From assembly GCA_905221605.1 (NCBI GenBank), contig CAJNDS010000058.1, positions 132,501 through 196,500 on the forward strand: DNA of 64,000 nucleotides, read 5' to 3'. The notes under the pieces were generated by a model. The model did no database searches, was not told where the DNA came from, and saw nothing but the letters and a program-made list of their open reading frames with translations. The translations under genes were made by a program, and so were the position numbers. This stretch comes from Symbiodinium natans (Eukaryota > Sar > Dinophyceae > Suessiales > Symbiodiniaceae). Below are positions 57,400 through 64,000 of the stretch, piece by piece (positions within the stretch are counted from its first letter, which is position 1; each line of letters starts with the position of its first letter).

Positions 57400-57686
57400 C
57401 TTGATGGGGCACTGATATATCATGCCGTGGCTGTCTTCATCTGTACAGCTTTTCTGGTCTGAGATGCGAAGGCCAGCGCACCCGACAAGACTCAGCATCG
57501 CGCCTTAGATGACGGAAGCTCTATCTCACAACCGATCATCGGCACAAGATACAGCCCCGTGGCCCTGTGAGTGTGTCTGCATAAGTTGCAACGGACTGTA
57601 TAGATATCCCGCATCGCCAATCGGACAACAAATGCGTTTTGGTGGGATAGACACATCTCAAATTTAAAGGGATCCTGAGCGTCATG
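57400..57686 (-). CDS. Two adjacent exon candidates of one minus-strand gene
   Basis: The first (about 57501-57686) follows a GACGCTCAG acceptor and reads DPFKFEMCLSHQNAFVVRLA, then MRDIYTVRCNLCRHTHRATG and LYLVPMIGCEIELPSSK. The second (about 57405-57485) reads GLRISDQKSCTDEDSHGMIY QCPIK and ends at a GTATCG donor. Both have good composition and contain several cysteines. No family recognised. Confidence 0.4.
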
Positions 57687-59497
57687 GTTTGACCGCAGAC
57701 ATGCTCCACAAAGTCGGCTTCCAGGCCCGAGCGACAGGGCTCGAAACCCCCCCCCCCCGTTTTTTAAGAACAAAAAAAGCAAAAAAGTGGAGGGCCAAGC
57801 CCCGAACCGACCCGTCTTTAGCTTGCTTTTTTGGACATCTTAAGCGAAGGCCCCGTGGCACTCATCCACCAGATGTGTCGGTACTGCTCAGCATTTGAGC
57901 TCTGCCCCCCCCTAAACTTCGGCTGCTTGCAGTTGAAGGCAACTGAATGCAAAAACTCTTTGGGAACGTCGGTTCTAATATACGGGCAATGCGAGAAGCC
58001 GTAGCCGGCAGCAAAAAACTGTTTGCACTAGAAGGGCGAGACTCTATGCCAAAGCGTATCTGTTACGCACCAAAGGCGAGCCAAAGTGTGGCCGTCATTC
58101 ATGTCGTTGAGCAAAGTCAGTACATACGTTCGAGTAAGGGTGTGTAGCTGCGTTGCATGAACATGAATAACTCAAGGCTTCTGGCATTGACATACGGACC
58201 TTTTGATGTTGTTTCCGGCCCCTCTGACAGATGTCTGCGCAAACCTCTCATTTCCTTGCGGAGTGGCTGAGCTGCACATCCTTGCCATTCGTCTGCTCCG
58301 AGGGCAAGCCTGCGTGTGCAGGCAGCACAAAGAAGCTCCAATCAACCAATAATCATTAGTCTCTCTCGCTCCTCCTCGTTTGGACCCATGTACTTCGACC
58401 CGCATCTCGTCGCACGAGCGCACTACAAGTCCTTCGTCCAACAGTCATGTGTCAGAGAGAAGTGAGCAAGGATCATCTGCAAGTAGGAAACCATCAAATT
58501 TGTGACAGAGTTGTGCCAACATTGCAAACTGCTGGGGTTCCTGTGTCGCTCTCGGCAAGGTCCCTTGACGGAGCCACGTGCACTTGCAAGTCCTGTCGAG
58601 GTTGTCGAGACAGGATCAGACACACAAGATGTACACGAGAACGGCCTCTCCTTCAGTAGCAAAGCTCCCTGCCAGCATTGGGCAGGACCGAGGATGTGGT
58701 TCAGGGCGAGCGGCTCCAGGCATGCAGCTGCCGTGATGCCCAAGGTCCACGGAACGGACTCCGCGTCTCGCATCTCGCAATGAACGTCAACGTTCCGGAC
58801 TTCCACAGAAAAGCCTCGCGGCTCTGCCGAAATTCATGCCCATAGATGCCCATAAAATGCCCATGAAAATGACGTTCACACGTCGACAGCACAGGGACCA
58901 AACCTGTGCAGGACCTGAAGCCAAGGAGCTTGAAAGCAATTTCATCAAAAACGGTTGCCCAGTGGATTCGGCTTTCAACCAGGGCTTCTTCCTTGTGCTG
59001 CTGGCACGGGATGCCACAAGTTGCAGGTGCTAGGCAATATCTCTAAACCTCGAAATTGACAAGGGAAACTTTGCCGCATTCGCCAGTTGAGCACGACAGA
59101 AACCGCTACTGAAATCCCAAGACAGAAAAGACGAGATGGATGCAGAGCCGACCGAGCCGATTCTGCCTCGTGCTTCCAAGCAGCGCATCTGCTTGGCAGA
59201 TGGTTTCGACCTCCCTGTCCTTGGGCAATAGGAGACCAGAACGGAAGAAGATACAGTTGGCCACTGGCCTTCCGGCCTTCCTATTTTGAACTCGCTTTAC
59301 GAATACACGAGACTCCCCCGGGCATGCACAAGCCGAGACGGGAAATACGCCCCGCTTATGCAAAAAGCACCGCCGTGGTTCAAAAAGCCCTTTCGACCGG
59401 ACATGGAAATTTCACAGGCAAGTCTCCCAGTCTCGCAGCCGCAAAGAAAGCACCAAGCGCTCAACGGAAATGTGCAAGTGAAGCCCGCTTCGCAGGC
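57687..59497. other. Unassigned DNA
   Basis: A 10-base poly-C run lies at 57750 and a poly-T/poly-A stretch at 57760-57785. Plus-strand 58836-59033 and both strands of 58423-58806 are open without domains. A GATGCCCATA direct repeat occurs near 58840-58862. Confidence 0.25.
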
Positions 59498-59815
59498 TCA
59501 ACTCCACCTGGCCATCATTCTCACATATTCGTACATTGACATGCTGTCATTCCTCTCACATCCCCTCCTCTCTGCTACTTCCCATGTTGCCTCTTCGAGC
59601 CAGGCGCTTTCAATCTCAAGCGGCAGAAAGATTCCCAAGTTCTCCAGCACTCTTTCCTGCAGTATAGCGGTTAGGCGGTGCGGTCGATCTGGAATCACAC
59701 TTTGCAGCTTCCTCGAACTCCAGACGTTGCAACGTGACCGATATGCCCAGCACAGAGAGCGCCAAGAGCTCATCATAGGGAAGCTCCTCCCGACGTCGTG
59801 AGGTGTCGACAACTG
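59498..59815 (-). CDS. Exon candidate, Glu/Trp/Arg-rich
   Basis: The minus frame reads SRKLQSVIPDRPHRLTAILQ, then ERVLENLGIFLPLEIESAWL and EEATWEVAERRGCERNDSM. The Leu/Glu/Arg-rich pattern is strongly protein-like. It could be a 5' exon of the unnamed minus-strand gene to the left. Plus frames 59087-59801 are also open but less convincing. No family recognised. Confidence 0.4.
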   Translation of the reverse strand, partial: QLSTPHDVGRSFPMMSSWRSLCWAYRSRCNVWSSRKLQSVIPDRPHRLTAILQERVLENLGIFLPLEIESAWLEEATWEVAERRGCERNDSMSMYEYVRMMARWS

Positions 59816-60559
59816 CAACAGAGTCGCATCAACACGGACTGACATCACAGCAAGTTTCAGGAAGCTCCTTAACCACAAGTGGCGCATGCTTCTCGAGAAG
59901 ACGGACCACGTGCTGCTTGAGTGCTGCATTTCCCATGCGGCTCCAAATGCCTCACACTTGCCATTCACGCATGCTCTGCACAAAGGCAGCGCGCATCTTG
60001 CTGTACGCACTCTGTATGCTGTTGTATGCTGCTGTAAGCTGGATCAGACCTCATGACCACCAGTCGATGGCAGTCACGCTTGCAGCTTATGTGTAGTGAA
60101 GTCTCATCTAAGCAGTGCTTGTCCCAGCTGCACATGGGGCTCTGTCCTTCTGTTGTGATATTCTGTGAGCAAACAGGGTTTAAAGCTGCAACATGCTGCA
60201 ACAGCTCACGACAGTCTGAGACGTTGCTAGTGCAAGTACTGCTTAAGTACTGTTCTTCTTCATCTGTACTGGCGCACATCCATCTGGTCAACTCATGTCT
60301 CGAAGCACTCCGAGGATCTGAGTGATCTCATTGAGTCATCTTGCAAGCGATATGAAAGATTCAGACGTAAACAGAAGAGAAGTTGTCAGCAGTCACCAGC
60401 CGATGCTTCAAGAGATCACTTCTTCACAAAATCGTGAGATTGACAGTTGCTAACCCTTTGAAACCGGGCCGGTAGCAGTGCGACTTACTAAAGATGCTAG
60501 TAGCTGCTGCGAGAGCTCACCGCTTCACTGCTTCTGGACCGCAGCGCCGCAGCCTGAAA
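59816..60559. other. Unassigned DNA
   Basis: Small GCTGTATGCTGTTGTATGCT duplication near 60013-60036. Nothing gene-like is supported. Confidence 0.25.
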
Positions 60560-60565
60560 GACACG

Positions 60566-60732
60566 TCGAAGGAAAGGAAAAGGAAAAGTGAAAGGAAAAG
60601 GGAAAGGGAAAGGAAAAGGGAAAGGAAAAGGAAAAGGAAAAGGATTGGAAGGGAAATGAAGGAAAGGAAAGGCGAGAGAAGGAAGGGAAGGGAAAGGAAA
60701 GGGAAGACTCGGGGAAGACTGGAAGGAAAGAA
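60566..60732. repeat. Polypurine GGAAAA/GGAAAG tract
   Basis: About 165 bases nearly pure in A and G on the plus strand, with irregular 6-base GGAAAA, GGAAAG and GGGAAA units. Open in several frames (Lys/Arg/Glu repeats on plus, Phe/Pro/Ser on minus) but treated as simple sequence. Confidence 0.88.
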
Positions 60733-62460
60733 TAACCTTTGAACACTGCAAACCGATGCCATGGGGGGTCCCGCCTGTCGGTGGCTCTTGTAGAGAGGGC
60801 GCCCAAAAATGCAAGAAACTGACCCCTTCGTCACCCCCCTTATCTGGTGGAAAGGCGCAGCGACGAGCCGAAGGTGTCAGCAAGGGTGCTGGCACCGAAG
60901 ACAAAACCACCACCACCATTTCCAGCACCAAACCCTAAGGGTCCATGTAAGCATAAACTTGGGCCCTAAAGCTACTTTATAGGAACCCCTTTCAGGCCCA
61001 AGTATCTACCGTATAGGTACATGGACCCTTTGGGAACCACACCTCCAAAGGCTACGGCACCGAAGACACCTCCGAAGGCTGAAAGCGCCAGGCCCTGGAG
61101 GTCACACACCGCTAAACCCGGAGGCCTAGGACCCCTCTGGCGCCGTTCCTGGACCCCCGCTTAGAAACTCCTCGCACCCACTCGGCCTTTGATTTAGTTG
61201 GGACCTGCTGTGAACAGTTTTCGGAATTCCTTGGCCTTGGGACGCGGGCCGGCCCGGCTGCCGAGGCGGCACGGCAACAAGCGTCTACAATTACTGGATT
61301 GATATGCAGCTTGCCTGGAGGATCTCTCAGGACGACAGCAGTGCGAGGCGAACGTTGTCGGCCCTCAGAGCAACCTGAGCAACGCGATGTGGGTCGGAGA
61401 CTTGATTTAGTCTATCTTCTCTTCCATTCTTCCAAGTTGTTTCAATGTTGATCTCAAATCTTGACTTCATGTCTTCACCGCTCAGTGCTGAGCCCGGTCC
61501 CCATCCGATAATCTCACGATCACGCGCCCCTGCAGACATGCAACAGGATAAGCGAGTACTGCAACAGGACTTAGCGAGCCCAAGGGAGCACTACTCCTGA
61601 GTAGCACTTCTTCGTATGCAGTCAATGCCGTCTCCGAGCTGTCAGGCCCCACTGACCCTAGTCACCCGTGTATGTTCTTTTGCTGGCTTCTGCACCTGGA
61701 GCTGTGTGCGCGGCCCTTACAGAGACTGTCTACACAAGACGACCGTATGCAGGGAAAGGGAAGTCTTTATCGCTGGCACGTAAACTCGGCAATGGGAAAT
61801 GCAGGCATGCTTAATGCGAGCTGGCGATAAACTTCGGGCAAACTATTGTGCTTGCAAAGGTGTGAACATACATCAGAGGCGAGTTCTGGGAACCTCTCTA
61901 TCAAAAATATATGGCATAACATCGAGCAGGGCCCCTCAAGAACGGATTGACATTTTGACTGTCCTGGGACACCGTTTAACCTGACGTCAAGATGGTGCCT
62001 TGTCGATCGAGCTGTACAAGGACAGATCTGTCTGCATTAATCAGCGGTACGCAGGCCGGTCTTGCAATGCCTGTGCAATGCCTGTGCAACTTTAGCAGCC
62101 AGCCGACTTTGAGCCGGGCGTGCTGTATGTGCTGTTCATCCAGAGCGCCTCCACTGTTGAAAGGGTCGGATGCAAAAGCGCGAACGTATTGTGATAATCA
62201 AGTACATTAGCAGCTGGTGTCCACATCGAGCAAGGACCGTTCACCGAGGACTTTAAATTGAAGAGGCCGATAAGCTTTCTCTGCAAGGATCGTGTGGGTG
62301 ATCTTGGGATGCGACGCATATGCTGCTGACATCTGCAGAGTCTCTTGACACTGCTGGATTCGCAGCGTCAAACAGACTCAAACACGACTGGTCACTTGCA
62401 TTTCCGGAGTCGAGCTGAGCTGCATCTTTGCCTCCCGCCAAGAGCTTAGAACAAGCAGAG
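60733..62460. other. Unassigned DNA with short internal repeats
   Basis: Near 60930-61140, words such as ACCCTAAGGGTCCATGTA, GGGACCC/GGACCCTTTGG and CCTCCGAAGGC recur in both orientations, giving a weakly repetitive GC-rich patch. Further right no coding is supported. Confidence 0.3.
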
Positions 62461-62467
62461 TCGCTCC

Positions 62468-62490
62468 TTCTTCTTCTTCTTCTTCTTCAC
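62468..62490. repeat. (CTT)n microsatellite
   Basis: About seven TTC/CTT units in tandem. Confidence 0.9.
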
Positions 62491-62712
62491 GGTCAGTTTG
62501 CTTTTCGCAGTGATCAGCTTGCTTTGAGGATCTTTGAGGCCTCACTGGAGGAAGCTCGAAGCTGAAGATCTTTGCCTGCCACATTCCGGGGGGGCCACGT
62601 CATCTTTGACATGAATCATATCTGAATGCGTGACACGAACTAAACAAACTGCTGAGCCCCGCCGGATTGTGGGTCACAGCAAACAACGTGCGGCCCCGGC
62701 CTTGGGAAAAGG

Positions 62713-62715
<3 letters not shown>

Positions 62716-62752
<37 letters not shown>

Positions 62753-62888
62753 AAACGAGGAGGGATCGGAGGGAGAGGAGGGAAGATGATAAGAAGAGGG
62801 AAGAGGAGGGAGGAGGAGGAGGAGGGAGGGAGGGAGGAGGAGGGAGGAGGGAGGAGGAGGGAGAAGGCAGGAGGAGAGAGGGAGGGTC
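62716..62888. repeat. (GA)n followed by GGA/GGGA purine tract
   Basis: About 14 GA units, a poly-A run, then about 130 bases of GAGGAGG/GGGAGG. All-purine on the plus strand and open in most frames; treated as simple sequence. Confidence 0.9.
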
Positions 62889-63604
62889 AGGATCGACCGA
62901 GTTTCCAGCTTGCAATGCCCGTCCACTTGACGCTGCTAGTCGCCTCCCCAACTAAGACACTGTCGCTCGCTCAGGACGACAGCATAGCACAACAGTAGCA
63001 CAACCCAGCGCGCTCACTGTTTGCAAATGATTCCATGCATGTTTGTGTCAATAGACTTAATAGACTGGCCTGCGCGTCCTTATACAGGTCAGCATCTGCC
63101 TGTGGAAGCCTCACACGTGCTGCATCGTGCACCCGGCTGGCCCTCGCATAACGAAGTAGTACGCAGAAACGCAAGATTGACAAATCAGCCTGTGCCGTTG
63201 AAGGATGGTTCCTGCTCAGCTCAAGGACTGCTACGTCTGGGTGGCAAGGCTAACACGTCAGCTCCCTCGTCCAATACAAAGCACCCGACGCATGCGTTCA
63301 AAACCAATGCCACAAAAAATGCTACAAACAAGGGTTCCAGTCAAGTGTAGTGCCTGGACTGTCTTCGAGGTCCAAAACAAGAAGTTCGCCAGAACCCAGG
63401 AGAACGTAAAGGAGCTTGTTGGCCTGGCACTGCACACAACTACTTCCTGTTGCGGCTTTAGCATTAGTCAAAAAAAATGTCACACGCACGACCTTTCAAA
63501 ACTCATTGGCCGACAATCTGAGAAGCTCTTCCCACCGGCTGATCAAGGAGCCGTGCCGGTATGATTCCAGACCTTTTTCGGCCCACAATGTCGCTGACCG
63601 GTCG
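62889..63604. other. Unassigned DNA
   Basis: Plus frames at 63021-63350 and 63205-63564 are open without recognised domains. No splice support. Confidence 0.2.
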
Positions 63605-63935
63605 CAAAATGTGTGGTTGTCGGTATGGTTGTTTGTGTGGTTGTTTGTGGTTCTTGGTGTGGTTCTTGGTGTGGTTGTTGGAGTGGTTGTTGGTGTGGTT
63701 GTTGGTGTGGTTGTTGGCGTGGTTGTTGGTGTGGTTGTTGGTGTGGTTGTTGGTGTGGTTGCTTTGTTTGCGGGGTTGTTTTGTTTGTGCGGTTGTTCGC
63801 GGTGCTTTGTGCGGTGGCTTGTTCGTTTTTCTCTTTTGTTGCGTGGGTTTGCGTGGTGATTTGTGCGGTGGTTTGTGCGGTCGTTTGCGTGGCTCTTTGT
63901 GCGGTTCTTTGTGTGGTTCTTTGTGATGACATTTC
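63605..63935. repeat. 12-base GTGGTTGTTGGT minisatellite with diverged flank
   Basis: The core (about 63650-63765) is a GTGGTTGTTGGT array of about ten copies with single-base variants. Both sides decay into GTTTGTGTGG and GCGGTTTGTGTGG units. All minus frames give repetitive peptides (for example NNHT repeats) and plus frames give VVGV or GCWC repeats. Translation cannot be decided from sequence; a repeat annotation is preferred. Confidence 0.85.
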
Positions 63936-64000
63936 ACTTGAGATCTCGTGACGTGCGACGCGTCTCTTCTGTTCGCAGTGCACGGTGTCGGCTCTCGGGT

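Noticed and set aside
1-64000. Search for tRNA, rRNA, reverse transcriptase, integrase or transposase
   Set aside because: No characteristic stem-loop set, rRNA block or catalytic motif (such as YxDD or DDE context) was recognised by reading; a covariance-model and domain search could still find degraded ones.

Overview
The window looks like nuclear DNA from a dinoflagellate, most likely a Symbiodiniaceae-like alga. The reasons are these. Genes are cut into short exons separated by introns. Several introns can only be spliced in phase if the donor is GC, and one if it is GA, and these non-GT donors are a known dinoflagellate trait. Flagellar tubulin-modifying enzymes are present. One secreted protein has a signal peptide followed by a SVLLQ motif, which I recall as common in dinoflagellate secreted proteins. 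Base composition is near 50 % GC, and simple-sequence tracts are abundant. No rRNA, tRNA, CRISPR array, reverse transcriptase or transposase was recognised. The organism call is inference.

Three genes are identified with good support, all on the minus strand. (1) A TTLL3/8-type tubulin glycylase (about 6.5-10.95 kb), with eight exons reconstructed in phase from the N-terminal NHF/FFPRCYD signature to the C-terminal WLLEVNLSP block. (2) A very large VPS13-like bridge-type lipid-transfer protein (about 23.6-38.1 kb), recognised from its middle repeats and the SHR-BD/VAB region; its N-terminal chorein domain was not found. (3) A second TTL-domain protein (50.6-54.1 kb) whose exons splice in phase through GRKCDFRVYLYI, NYELFGVDMMLD and LLEVNSSP to a stop at 50601.

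Other minus-strand coding is partial or unnamed. Exons carrying a repeated RKGTGF motif occupy 0-2.4 kb. Exons of unknown function lie at 11.6-12.5, 15.1-15.5 and 16.7-17.9 kb. A gene with cysteine-rich, zinc-finger-like segments occupies 17.95-21.0 kb. Membrane-protein exons lie at 39.9-41.5 kb and 46.9-48.9 kb. A secreted protein starts near 43.99 kb. A run of unnamed exons occupies 54.8-59.8 kb. Plus-strand coding is sparser: a short gene at 21.4-22.2 kb, a gene ending at 46629, and a possible IQ-motif exon near 5.3 kb.

The rest is introns and intergenic DNA. It holds a 480-base polypyrimidine minisatellite (14.46-14.94 kb), an AT-rich island full of TTCGAA (2.9-3.57 kb), an alternating GC/GT tract (12.47 kb), a CA/TG fold-back with a G-run (49.95-50.03 kb), purine tracts (60.6 and 62.7 kb) and a 12-base minisatellite (63.6-63.9 kb). 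Functionally, the two TTL-family genes point to post-translational modification of flagellar or cytoskeletal microtubules, and VPS13 to lipid transfer at membrane contact sites. I see no evidence that the genes form a pathway together. Exon boundaries were placed by eye from reading frame, AG acceptors and GT/GC donors, and are approximate unless a phase match is stated.
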